64,000 bases of DNA from Salibaculum sp035270045 (GTDB taxonomy: Bacteria; Pseudomonadota; Alphaproteobacteria; Rhodobacterales; Rhodobacteraceae). Shown one piece after another: positions 24,691 to 32,773 of this stretch. The notes below the pieces were generated by a model that saw only the letters and a program-made list of their open reading frames with translations, was not told the origin of the DNA and ran no database searches. The stretch is from assembly GCF_035270045.1 (NCBI RefSeq), contig NZ_DATFIP010000019.1:1-64000 (forward strand), written 5' to 3'. Each line of letters begins with the position of its first letter. Position 1 is the first letter of the stretch. A program made the position numbers and the translations under genes.

Positions 24691-24701
24691 CTGCACCGCA
24701 A
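24691..24701. promoter_or_regulatory. Near-match PhaR box upstream of phaR
   Basis: CTGCACCGCAA matches CTGC-N3-GCAG at seven of eight fixed positions and lies 24 bases before the phaR start. It could give autoregulation, as known for PhaR in related bacteria. Confidence 0.4.
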
Positions 24702-24724
24702 AACGGTCCTGAGGAGGGAATACC

Positions 24725-25288
24725 TTGGCCGAGACGTCCCAGCCGCTTCTGATCAAGCGCTATGCCAGCCGCCGCCTGTACAACACCGAAACCAGCGACT
24801 ACGTGACGCTCGAGGATATCGCCGCGTTCATCCGCGATGGGCGAGAGGTACAGATCGTGGACCTGAAGTCGGGCGACGACCTGACCCGGCAGTACCTGCT
24901 CCAGATCATCGCCGAACACGAAAGCCGCGGCGAAAGCGTTCTGCCGGTGGATGTCCTGACTGATCTGGTGCGGTCCTACACCAGCCAATCCATGTCCGTG
25001 GTGCCGCAGTTCCTGGCCCAGTCTTTCGAGATGCTGCGCGAAAGTCAGTCCAAGATGATGGAGAACATGGGGCCCATGGGCGCGCTGTCGCAGATGCCCG
25101 GCGTCGAGGCCATGCAGGCGCAGCAACAGGCCTTTCTCAAGGCCATGACCGGCGGCGTCATGGGCACCACGGAGCAAAGCGAAGCGTCAGTGACCGAGAC
25201 CGGCAAAAAAGGGGACGAGAAAGACCTCGACGAGATCAAGGCCGAGCTGGCGAAGCTTCAGAACAAACTGGCTAAGATGCGAAAATAG
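24725..25288 (+). CDS. phaR: PHA synthesis repressor PhaR
   Basis: A 187-residue regulator. The N-terminal PHB/PHA accumulation DNA-binding domain is plain: LLIKRYASRRLYNTETSDYV, TLEDIAAFIRDGREV, VVDLKSGDDLT-type segments; the C-terminal part is Met/Gln-rich and ends in a lysine-rich coiled coil. PhaR represses phasin and PHA genes and lets go when nascent PHA is present. The start is TTG at 24725, supported by GAGGAGGGA eight bases upstream; no ATG is available. Its TAG stop is the first base of a twin-palindrome element. Confidence 0.95.
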   Translation: MAETSQPLLIKRYASRRLYNTETSDYVTLEDIAAFIRDGREVQIVDLKSGDDLTRQYLLQIIAEHESRGESVLPVDVLTDLVRSYTSQSMSVVPQFLAQSFEMLRESQSKMMENMGPMGALSQMPGVEAMQAQQQAFLKAMTGGVMGTTEQSEASVTETGKKGDEKDLDEIKAELAKLQNKLAKMRK

Positions 25289-25339
25289 AACGAAATTCCA
25301 GAATTTCGTTCGCCGGATCAAAATTCTGGAATTTTGATC
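25288..25339 (+). repeat. Twin-palindrome element, copy 1 (after phaR)
   Basis: Two perfect 24-bp dyads four bases apart: GAACGAAATTC-CA-GAATTTCGTTC (25288-25311) and GATCAAAATTC-TG-GAATTTTGATC (25316-25339). The first begins at the last base of the phaR stop codon. A second copy with the same order and spacing lies after a permease gene (34909-34957). In RNA it gives two AT-centred hairpins without a T run. It separates phaR from a convergent gene here. Confidence 0.8.
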
Positions 25340-25577
25340 ATGCCAGGATGTCGATCGGCCCGGAATCGCACACGATCACGAAATGAACCCGGGTGCGGAT
25401 CAGGCGGAAGTTGCGGCGCCGCACTTCTGCCACCAATGCCGCGACCCCCACCTCGTTCTCGACGTCTCGGACCTGTCTGCGGATCACGCCTCCGGTTTCG
25501 GCGGCGCGACAGCGAAAGACCTGGTCCAGCCAGTCCTGCTTGCGCGGCCAGGCCTGCATCTGTCTGACATGTTCCAT
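25338..25577 (-). CDS. Small conserved-type protein of unknown function
   Basis: A 79-residue basic protein with WLDQVFRCRAAETGGVIRRQVRDVE, resembling a small family found across Rhodobacteraceae that is sometimes mislabelled phosphoribosylanthranilate isomerase; it is far too short for that enzyme. The pattern (basic helix, then RNFRLIRTRVHFVIVCD strands) suggests a compact alpha/beta fold. Start at 25577 by position; a further in-frame codon at 25595 is possible. It lies 35 bases past the stop of the aminotransferase gene's direction of transcription, upstream of that gene. Confidence 0.6.
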   Translation of the reverse strand: MEHVRQMQAWPRKQDWLDQVFRCRAAETGGVIRRQVRDVENEVGVAALVAEVRRRNFRLIRTRVHFVIVCDSGPIDILA

Positions 25578-25612
25578 GCCGCGACCTTGGCGCAAGCAGG
25601 GTTAATGCCACC

Positions 25613-26980
25613 TTAAGCGACCTCGGCGAACACCTGGTCCAGTGCTCTTTCCAACTTGCCGAACATCTCGTCCATCTGCGCCTCGGTGATGACGAAGGGC
25701 GGACAGAGAACGATGGATTGCCCCAGCGGCCGACAGATCAGCCCCTGGTCGGTGCAGGCATTGGCGATGCGTTCACTGACCGATAGCGCCGCGTCGAAAG
25801 GCGTTTTCGTTGGTTTGTCGGCCACGGCCTCCAGCGCGCCCATGAACCCCTTGCCGCGCCATTCGCCGATGTTGGGATGCCCGGCCAGCCGTGCCAGCCC
25901 GGCCTCGAATCTCGGGGTCAGGCTACGGACATTCTCGGCCAGACCTTCGTTCAGGATCACGTCGATCGCCTTGAGCGCGATGGCACAGCCGACCGGGTGC
26001 CCCGAGGCGGTAAAGCCATGGGGGAACTCCTCGATCGCCTCGCTGGCCGCCTGCAGTCGCGCCGACAACTCGGGCCCGAGGACAACCGCGCCCATGGGAA
26101 AGAACCCCGCCGTGAGGTTCTTGGACGAGAGGATCGCGTCGGGGGTGAACCCATAGGTTTCGCATCCCCAGGTTTGCCCGGTGCGGTGGAACCCGGTGAT
26201 GACCTCGTCCGAGATCAGCGGTATGCCGTGCCGCCGCAGGATCGGCGCGATTGTCCTGAAATAGCCCTCGGGAGGCGGGATCGCCCCGCCGGCGCCCAGC
26301 ACCGGCTCGGCAACGAAACCGGCGATGGTTCCGGCCCCTTCGCGGGCGATGACATCTTCCAGTTCCCGGCCCAGGCGGGCGGTGAAATCGGCCTCGGTCT
26401 CGCCTTGCAGCCCCTCGCGCCAGAAATGCGGGCAGGTCAGGTGGACGAACCCTTCGAGTGGCAGGCCGAAGACGGAATTGTAGGGCTTGCCGGTCATCGA
26501 AGCCGAGACGGCCGTGACCCCGTGATACCCGTTCTTGCGGGTCAGAATCTTGCGGCGCTCCGGCTGGCCCTCGGCCGCCCAGAGGAACCAGAGCATCTTG
26601 ACCAAGCTGTCGTTCGCCTCGGACCCGGAATTGGTGTAGAACACGCGGCCCGTGTCGAAGGGACTGACCTCGATCAGCTTTTCCGAGAGCATCACGGTCT
26701 GGTCCGACATACGCCCGAAAAAAGCGTGATAACCGGGGAAACGATCGTATTGCGCCTTGGCCGCGGCGATCAGGCCGGGGTGGTCGAAGCCCGCCACCAT
26801 ATTCCACAGCCCCGAGTTGGCATCGAGATAGCGCCGCCCATGCACGTCGACGACGTAGGGTCCCGTGCCATGGGTCACGATCACCGGGCCGCGGTCGCGG
26901 ATCGTTGGCAGGTCGGTGAAGCCATAGAAGCTGTGTGCGCTGGCGCGCGCCTCCCAGGAACTGGCGGTGTCGTCGGGCAT
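25613..26980 (-). CDS. Class-III PLP aminotransferase, polyamine/omega-amino acid type
   Basis: A 455-residue fold-type I aminotransferase. The N-terminal HSFYGFTDLPTIRDRGP and the VFYTNSGSEANDSLVKM phosphate-binding loop, LISDEVITGFHRTGQTWG, and the PLP lysine in SSKNLTAGFFPMGAVV are those of putrescine/diaminopropane/beta-alanine-pyruvate aminotransferases. It probably moves the amino group of an amine or omega-amino acid to pyruvate. It diverges from the LysR gene and lies beside the amine-glutamylation operon, which supports a polyamine or amine substrate. The exact substrate is open. Confidence 0.88.
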   Translation of the reverse strand: MPDDTASSWEARASAHSFYGFTDLPTIRDRGPVIVTHGTGPYVVDVHGRRYLDANSGLWNMVAGFDHPGLIAAAKAQYDRFPGYHAFFGRMSDQTVMLSEKLIEVSPFDTGRVFYTNSGSEANDSLVKMLWFLWAAEGQPERRKILTRKNGYHGVTAVSASMTGKPYNSVFGLPLEGFVHLTCPHFWREGLQGETEADFTARLGRELEDVIAREGAGTIAGFVAEPVLGAGGAIPPPEGYFRTIAPILRRHGIPLISDEVITGFHRTGQTWGCETYGFTPDAILSSKNLTAGFFPMGAVVLGPELSARLQAASEAIEEFPHGFTASGHPVGCAIALKAIDVILNEGLAENVRSLTPRFEAGLARLAGHPNIGEWRGKGFMGALEAVADKPTKTPFDAALSVSERIANACTDQGLICRPLGQSIVLCPPFVITEAQMDEMFGKLERALDQVFAEVA

Positions 26981-27084
26981 TGGCTACCTTTGGCGGAAGT
27001 TGCGTTGCCTGACATTAGAGGGGCATGGCGGGGCTTTCAATTGGCCCGCGCGCGGGGATACCCTTCGTGGCAAAGGGGGCGGGC

Positions 27085-28050
27085 ATGGCGGCAGCATCTG
27101 GCAGGATCACGCTTTGGGGGGTCGAGGTCTTCGTCGCCACGGCCGAGGAGCAATCGATCTCGGCCGCGGCCAAGCGGCTGGGCAGTTCCGCGGCAACCGT
27201 ATCGCAGCAATTGACGAACCTTGAGGCGGCGATCGGCACGACCCTGCTGAATCGCAACGCGCGGCCCGTCACGCCGACACCTGCGGGCGAGATGTTCCTG
27301 CGGCGGGCAAACGCCATACTGGGCGAGGCTGAACTGGCCCGGGCCGAACTGGCCATGGCCGACCTCAGCCGCCTGACGCGGCTGCGGCTTGGCATGATCG
27401 AGGATTTCGACGCGGACGTCACACCGCGGTTGTTGTCCGAGATGGGGGCGGACTTGAAGGACTGCCAGTTCCTTCTGGAAACCGGGGCCTCGCACCGGTT
27501 GTTCGACCTGCTGCAGGCCCGCGCCCTGGACGTGGTGGTCGCCAGCGACATCGGCAGCGGTGCCGACTGGATGGAGGTGCATCCGCTTTTCGAAGAACCT
27601 TTCGTCATCGCCGCGCCAAAGGGGGTGCTCGCCCCCGGTGACATGCTGCGCCAGTTGCGCCGGTTGCCAATGGTGCAATACACCACGCGCCATCACATGG
27701 GGCAGATGATCGTCAGCCACCTTGTGCGGCAAAACCTGACCCTGACTCACCGCTTCGAGCTGGACAGCTATCACGCGGTGATGGCCATGGTGGCCGCCGG
27801 GGCGGGCTGGACCATACTGACGCCCTTGGGCTGGTCCCATGCTGCGCGGTTCCGCGACGCGGTTGAGCTTCACCCCTTGCCGCTGGAGCCGCTGAGCCGC
27901 CGCATTTCACTGGTCGCCCGTCGCGACGTGCTGGGCACGATGCCCGCCGACATGGCTGCACGACTGCGCAGCTTGCTGGCAGAGATGATCGTGGTCCCGG
28001 CGACGCGCAAGCTGCCCTGGCTGGAAGGGCAGTTGCGCATCCTGGGCTAG
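27085..28050 (+). CDS. LysR-family transcriptional regulator
   Basis: A 321-residue regulator: the N-terminal winged helix (LWGVEVFVATAEEQSISAAA, AATVSQQLTNLEAAIGTTLLNR) and a C-terminal periplasmic-binding-protein-like effector domain. The ATG at 27085 puts the helix-turn-helix at the usual distance from the start and has AAAGGGGG in front; an in-frame ATG 60 bases upstream is possible. The 104-bp divergent gap to the class-III aminotransferase suggests it controls that gene. Confidence 0.85.
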   Translation: MAAASGRITLWGVEVFVATAEEQSISAAAKRLGSSAATVSQQLTNLEAAIGTTLLNRNARPVTPTPAGEMFLRRANAILGEAELARAELAMADLSRLTRLRLGMIEDFDADVTPRLLSEMGADLKDCQFLLETGASHRLFDLLQARALDVVVASDIGSGADWMEVHPLFEEPFVIAAPKGVLAPGDMLRQLRRLPMVQYTTRHHMGQMIVSHLVRQNLTLTHRFELDSYHAVMAMVAAGAGWTILTPLGWSHAARFRDAVELHPLPLEPLSRRISLVARRDVLGTMPADMAARLRSLLAEMIVVPATRKLPWLEGQLRILG

Positions 28051-28052
28051 GC

Positions 28053-29261
28053 TTATTCCGCCGCCACGGCCCCACTGTCCGCGGTCATGGCGTCCTGTGC
28101 CGCCGCCGTCAGTTCCCCGGCGACTATGCTGCACTCCTCGACCGTCAGGCGCGCGGGCAGGCGGACGTCGCAGGCCGCCATCAGCATGGCGCGGGTTTGC
28201 GGAAGGTCCCAGTCGCGGCCCAGGAACTGCCAGTTCCAGAAGGCGCGGGCGTTGTCCGTGCTGCGCCCGAAGATCTGAACCTTGACCCCGCGCCGGGCGG
28301 CGGCGTCGGCGAATGCCCCGATCTGGGCCTCGGTCATGCCGACCAGGTTGAACTGGATGGAATCCGGGGCGCGCTTTTCGGGGGGCAGCGACTCGGGGAC
28401 GCTCAGCCAGGGGCTGGCGTTGAGCAGATTGGCGACGTGGTCATGGTTGCGCCGCCCGTCGCGGACCCGGCGGGCCAGTTCCGGCAGTTGCGGCCGGATG
28501 ATCGCGGCCGACAGGTTCGACAGGCGCAGGTTGTAGAGCGGCAGCTTGTTCTGCCAGGCCTGCATTGCCTCGGCGGGCACGTCGTGCTTCATCCAGCTGT
28601 GTTCATAGGCCCCCGACATGATCACCGCGCGCGCCACGAGGTTGGCATCGTCGGTCACCATGATCCCGCCTTCGCCTGCGTTGATCAGCTTGTAGGACTG
28701 GAACGAGAAACAGCCGACCGTGCCGATCGTGCCGATGTTGCGCCCATGCCAGGTGGTGCCCAGAGAATGGGCCGCGTCCTCGATCACCGGGACGCCGGCG
28801 GCATCGCACAGCGCCATGATCGCGTCCATGTCGCTGGTATGCCCGCGCATGTGGCTGATGAGCACGGCGTCGGACTGCGGCAGCTTGGCTTCGAAATCGT
28901 CCATGTCGATGCGGTAGTCCGCGCCGCATTCGACCAGAACCGGCTGGCACCCGGCATGGACAATGGACGAGGGCACGGCGGCGAAGGTGAAGGCCGGGAT
29001 CAGCACCGACGCGTTGCGCGGCAGGTTCAGCGCCTTGAGCGACAGGAACAGCGCCGCAGAACACGACGAGACCGCCAACGCGTATTTCGTGCCCAGGAGC
29101 GCCGCGAATTCCTGTTCCAGGAGCGAGACCGGCGCGTTCTCCTTCGCCGTGTAGCGGAACAGATCGCCTGTTGTCAGAAGGCGTGTGACCTCTTCCATGG
29201 CGGCTGCGGGAATCGGCTCGGCGTCGTAGACATTCGGGATCTCGCGGCGGGTCTCGGGCAT
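28053..29261 (-). CDS. DegT/DnrJ/EryC1-family aminotransferase
   Basis: A 402-residue PLP enzyme of the sugar-aminotransferase (DegT) family: SSCSAALFLSLKAL near the phosphate site, IEDAAHSLGTTWHG with the PLP-binding aspartate, and FSFQSYKLINAGEGG with the Schiff-base lysine. Most relatives aminate nucleotide-linked keto-sugars, but no sugar-nucleotide genes are nearby and the end RLPARLTVEECSIVAGEL is atypical, so another keto substrate is possible. It converges on the LysR gene with two bases between stops. Confidence 0.85.
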   Translation of the reverse strand: MPETRREIPNVYDAEPIPAAAMEEVTRLLTTGDLFRYTAKENAPVSLLEQEFAALLGTKYALAVSSCSAALFLSLKALNLPRNASVLIPAFTFAAVPSSIVHAGCQPVLVECGADYRIDMDDFEAKLPQSDAVLISHMRGHTSDMDAIMALCDAAGVPVIEDAAHSLGTTWHGRNIGTIGTVGCFSFQSYKLINAGEGGIMVTDDANLVARAVIMSGAYEHSWMKHDVPAEAMQAWQNKLPLYNLRLSNLSAAIIRPQLPELARRVRDGRRNHDHVANLLNASPWLSVPESLPPEKRAPDSIQFNLVGMTEAQIGAFADAAARRGVKVQIFGRSTDNARAFWNWQFLGRDWDLPQTRAMLMAACDVRLPARLTVEECSIVAGELTAAAQDAMTADSGAVAAE

Positions 29262-29394
29262 GACACGGTCTCTTTTCGGAAAAGTCGAAACAGGATTTTG
29301 GATACTTTTAACACATTGTGCAGGTCAGTTCCATGACGAAGGGCGTGCACGGCGCGCGCGGGGTGGTCTGTTGCAGGCAGGTTTCAGTCCTCGT

Positions 29395-30702
29395 TCAGAG
29401 GCCCAGCCGGTCGCGCAGGGCATACCAGGTCATGGCCAGGGTCAGAAGCGGCGCGCGCAGCGCCGTGCCACCGGGAAATGGCGGCACGGGCAGGTCCGCG
29501 AAGATGTCGAACCGGCCCGCCTGGCCCTGCACCGCCTCGGCCATGAGCTTGCCGCCCAGGCCGGCCAGCGCCACCCCGTGCCCCGAGAAGCCCCCGGCGC
29601 TGAGTATCCCGCCGCCGGCCCGGGTCACCAGTGGCAGGCGTGTCATCGTGATGCCGAGGGTGCCGCCCCAGACGTGCGTTATGCCCACGCCGGCCAGTTG
29701 CGGGAACATCGTCTCCATGCGCTTGCGCAGTTGAGGTTCGATGGACCGCGGGAAGGCGATCGAGTAATTCTCGCGCCCGCCGAAGAGCAGGCGCTTGTCC
29801 TCGGACAGCCGAAAGTAGTTGACCACGAACTTGCTGTCGGCGCAGGCAATGTCCTCGGCCAGCACCTGCGTCGCACGATCGCCCAATGGCTCCGTTGCGG
29901 CGATGAAGGAATTGAGCGGCATGGTCCGGGCCGCCACCCGCCGGTTCAGGTTCGGAAGGTAGCCGTTCCCAGCCAGCAGAACATGATCGGCCGTGACCCG
30001 GCCCGAGCCCGTGCGCACCTCGACCGGGCTGCCATCCTCGACATGCAGCACCTCCGTGCGTTCGTGGATCACCGCGCCGGCCTTTTCGGCGCCCCGCGCC
30101 AGCCCCAGGGCATAGCGCAGTGGGTGGATGTGGCCCGCGCCGCGGTCGATCACGCCGCCACGGTAGCGCGGCGATTTCACGACGCGCTGGAAAGGCTGTG
30201 CGCCCAGCGGCTCGATCGCGTCGTAGCCATGGATCCTGGACAGGTGCTCGGCCTCGTCGTGAAGCGCGGCGGCCTCGGCCACGGAATAGGCGCCATGGGC
30301 CACGCCGGGCTTGAAGGGCGCGTCGGGGGCATGCGCGTCCGCCAGGTCACGCAGCAGCTGTTTTGCCTCTTCGGTCATGCGCCAGAGGGCCTTGGCCGGC
30401 CCCTCGCCAACCCGCGTGTGCAGCCAGCGCATGTCCTTGTTGAACCCGGACCCGACCTGCCCGCCGTTGCGCCCCGAGGCGCCCCAGCCAACCCGGTGCG
30501 CATCGAGAACGATAACCGACACCCCCGCCTGCGCCAGGTGCAGCGCCGCTGTCAGCCCGCAAAATCCCGCCCCCACGATGCAGACATCCGCGCGCTGATG
30601 ACCGTGCAGGCCGGGCCGTTCCGGGGGAATAGGGGTGCTGTCGGCATACCAGCTGTCGGGGTAGGTGGCCGGGCGGTCGTTGCGGTAAAGCGGATTTGGC
30701 AT
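29395..30702 (-). CDS. puuB: FAD-dependent oxidoreductase, gamma-glutamylputrescine oxidase-like
   Basis: A 435-residue DAO-family flavoprotein. The Rossmann motif is DVCIVGAGFCGLTAALHLAQAG, followed by GWGASGRNGGQVGSGF, and a C-terminal GGGILSAGGFSGHGVALAG as in PuuB/OrdL. It would oxidise the gamma-glutamylated amine made by the ligase encoded next to it, giving the aldehyde and hydrogen peroxide. Last gene of the operon; its ATG shares one base with the stop of the ligase gene. Named by similarity and context; the substrate is not proven. Confidence 0.82.
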   Translation of the reverse strand: MPNPLYRNDRPATYPDSWYADSTPIPPERPGLHGHQRADVCIVGAGFCGLTAALHLAQAGVSVIVLDAHRVGWGASGRNGGQVGSGFNKDMRWLHTRVGEGPAKALWRMTEEAKQLLRDLADAHAPDAPFKPGVAHGAYSVAEAAALHDEAEHLSRIHGYDAIEPLGAQPFQRVVKSPRYRGGVIDRGAGHIHPLRYALGLARGAEKAGAVIHERTEVLHVEDGSPVEVRTGSGRVTADHVLLAGNGYLPNLNRRVAARTMPLNSFIAATEPLGDRATQVLAEDIACADSKFVVNYFRLSEDKRLLFGGRENYSIAFPRSIEPQLRKRMETMFPQLAGVGITHVWGGTLGITMTRLPLVTRAGGGILSAGGFSGHGVALAGLGGKLMAEAVQGQAGRFDIFADLPVPPFPGGTALRAPLLTLAMTWYALRDRLGL

Positions 30703-32057
30703 CAGACGTTGAGCAACAGGTGTTCGCGTTCCCATGGGCTGATGACTTGGAGGAATTCCTCGTATTCCGCGCGCTTGACGATGGAATAGACCCGGGCGAA
30801 TTCCGGGCCCAGGACCTCGTGCATCGCGATGTTGGAATCGAACAGGTCCAGCGCCGCACCCAGACCCTGTGGCAGGTCGGGCTGGCCCTCGTAGGCATCC
30901 CCGCGAAAGCTCTTGTCGGCCCAGAGTTCCTGTGTCAGCCCCAGGTATCCCGCCGCAAGCGAGGCCGCGATGCACAGGTAGGGGTTGCAATCCATGCCCG
31001 CCAGGCGGTTCTCGATGCGGCGCGCGTCCGGGTCGCTCAAGGGCACGCGTAGCCCGGTGGTGCGGTTGTCACGCGCCCATTCCAGGTTGATCGGTGCGGC
31101 ATGGTCGCGAACGTAGCGGCGGTAGCTGTTCACATAGGGCGCCATCAACGCGATGACCGAGGGCAGGTGCGCCTGAAGACCGCCGATGAACTGGTAGAAG
31201 GCATCCGTTTCACCGCCATTGGGTCCGGTGAAGATGTTGCCGCTCGCGGTATCCAGGATCGAGTGATGCACATGCATGGCACTGCCCGGTTCGCCCTCGA
31301 TCGGCTTGGCCATGAAGGTGGCGAAACAGTCGTGCCGCAGGGCCGCCTCGCGCAGCAGCCGCTTGAAATAGAAAACCTCGTCGGCAAGCTTGACGGGGTC
31401 GCCGTGGCGCAGGTTGATTTCCAGCTGCCCGGCGCCGCCTTCCTGTGTGATGCCGTCGATTTCGAAGCCCTGGATCTCGGCGAATTCGTAGATGTCGTCG
31501 ATGACCGGGCCATAGTCGTCCACCGCCGACATCGAATAGGCCTGCCGCGCCGCCGCCGGGCGCCCCGAGCGGCCCATCATCGGGGCGATCGGCTTGGCCG
31601 GGTCGGTGTTACGCGCCACGAGGAAGAACTCCATCTCGGGGGCGACGACCGGTTTCCATCCCTGCCGTTCGTAAAGCTCCACGACGCGCCGCAGCACGTT
31701 GCGCGGGGCAAACGGGATCGGCGCGCCCTGCTGGTCATAGGCGTCGTGGATCACCTGAAGCGTGCCGTCGTCGGCCCAGGGCGCCGCCGTGGCCGTCGAC
31801 AGGTCGGAATAGAGCACCATGTCCGGTTCGGTGAAGCCCTCGTTGCCCGCGGCCTCACCCCAGCCGCCGGTGATGGTCTGGAAGAAGATCGAGTTCGGCA
31901 GGTGGAACTTCTGCATCTTCTCCCACTTGGAGGCAGGCACGGCCTTGCCCCGGGCGATGCCGGGCAGGTCCGCGATCATGCATTCGACCTCGTCCAGCGG
32001 ATGGGCCTCGGCGTAACGCTGCGCGGCCGCCGGGATGCGGTCGAACCAGTTGGTCAT
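30702..32057 (-). CDS. puuA: Glutamine-synthetase-like gamma-glutamyl-amine ligase
   Basis: A 451-residue GS-fold ligase (type GlnA/PuuA). The N-terminal beta-grasp (EVECMIADLPGIARGK) and the catalytic barrel (VVAPEMEFFLVA, GGAGQLEINL, GSAMHVHHSIL, NRTTGLRVP, RRIENRLAGMDCNPYL) keep the metal ligands and the ATP site. It lacks the adenylylation loop of true GlnA. It should join glutamate to an amine such as putrescine. The ATG overlaps the amidotransferase stop by four bases. A second such ligase is in the same operon. Confidence 0.88.
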   Translation of the reverse strand: MTNWFDRIPAAAQRYAEAHPLDEVECMIADLPGIARGKAVPASKWEKMQKFHLPNSIFFQTITGGWGEAAGNEGFTEPDMVLYSDLSTATAAPWADDGTLQVIHDAYDQQGAPIPFAPRNVLRRVVELYERQGWKPVVAPEMEFFLVARNTDPAKPIAPMMGRSGRPAAARQAYSMSAVDDYGPVIDDIYEFAEIQGFEIDGITQEGGAGQLEINLRHGDPVKLADEVFYFKRLLREAALRHDCFATFMAKPIEGEPGSAMHVHHSILDTASGNIFTGPNGGETDAFYQFIGGLQAHLPSVIALMAPYVNSYRRYVRDHAAPINLEWARDNRTTGLRVPLSDPDARRIENRLAGMDCNPYLCIAASLAAGYLGLTQELWADKSFRGDAYEGQPDLPQGLGAALDLFDSNIAMHEVLGPEFARVYSIVKRAEYEEFLQVISPWEREHLLLNV

Positions 32058-32734
32058 GCGGGCACCCGGTCGCGCAGGAAATCCCCGATCCAACGCGCCA
32101 CATGCCCGTTGGCCACGGGCCGGCCCAGCCCGGCACGGGCTGCTTCCAGCCGGTCGTCTGGCACCCTGTCGCCGCGATGTTCGATCAGCCCCGCGATCAT
32201 GTCATGGTCGAATTCTGGATGGGCCTGCAGGGTCAGGATCTCAGCGCCGATGCGCAGAGCGGCATGGGCGCACGTGTCATTTTCGGCCAGCACTTCGGCC
32301 CCCGGTGGCAATTCCACGACCTGGTCCTGGTGCCAGGCGTTCAGGGGCAGCGCCTCGCCCTGCCAGTCGTAGGTCTGCCGCCCCACGATCCAGCCGCCCG
32401 CGAATTTCTCGACCCGGCCGCCAAGCGCCTGGGCGATGATCTGGTGGCCAAAGCAGATGCCCACGAGGGGCCGCCCGGCATCATTGATGGCGCGGATCAG
32501 TTCCTCGAGCGGGGGAATCCAGGCGTGGTCCTCGTAGGCGCCGTGCTTCGATCCCGTGATCAGCCAGCCGTCGCAGGCCGCCGGGCCGGGCGGGAAGACG
32601 TCATCGACCACGTTGTAGGTGGCGAACGAGAAGTTTTGGCCGGCCAGAAGCTGCCGGAACAGGGCGTCGTAGTCGCCCAGCGCGGGGCGAAGCTGATCGG
32701 GCGCGTGGCCGGTTTGAAGGATGCCGATCTTCAT
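32054..32734 (-). CDS. Class-I glutamine amidotransferase
   Basis: A 226-residue stand-alone GATase of the GMP-synthase-like group: the nucleophile in GICFGHQ (Cys94), LITGSKHGAYED as the oxyanion strand, and the catalytic dyad in LQAHPEFD. In polyamine pathways the related PuuD hydrolyses gamma-glutamyl-GABA, but PuuD belongs to the C26 peptidase group and this sequence looks more like the GuaA-type subgroup, so the reaction is uncertain. Located between two GS-like ligases. Confidence 0.8.
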   Translation of the reverse strand: MKIGILQTGHAPDQLRPALGDYDALFRQLLAGQNFSFATYNVVDDVFPPGPAACDGWLITGSKHGAYEDHAWIPPLEELIRAINDAGRPLVGICFGHQIIAQALGGRVEKFAGGWIVGRQTYDWQGEALPLNAWHQDQVVELPPGAEVLAENDTCAHAALRIGAEILTLQAHPEFDHDMIAGLIEHRGDRVPDDRLEAARAGLGRPVANGHVARWIGDFLRDRVPA

Positions 32735-32773
32735 GGATGACCTTTGGTGTTTGCGCGCAACCTAGGCCCCCGG

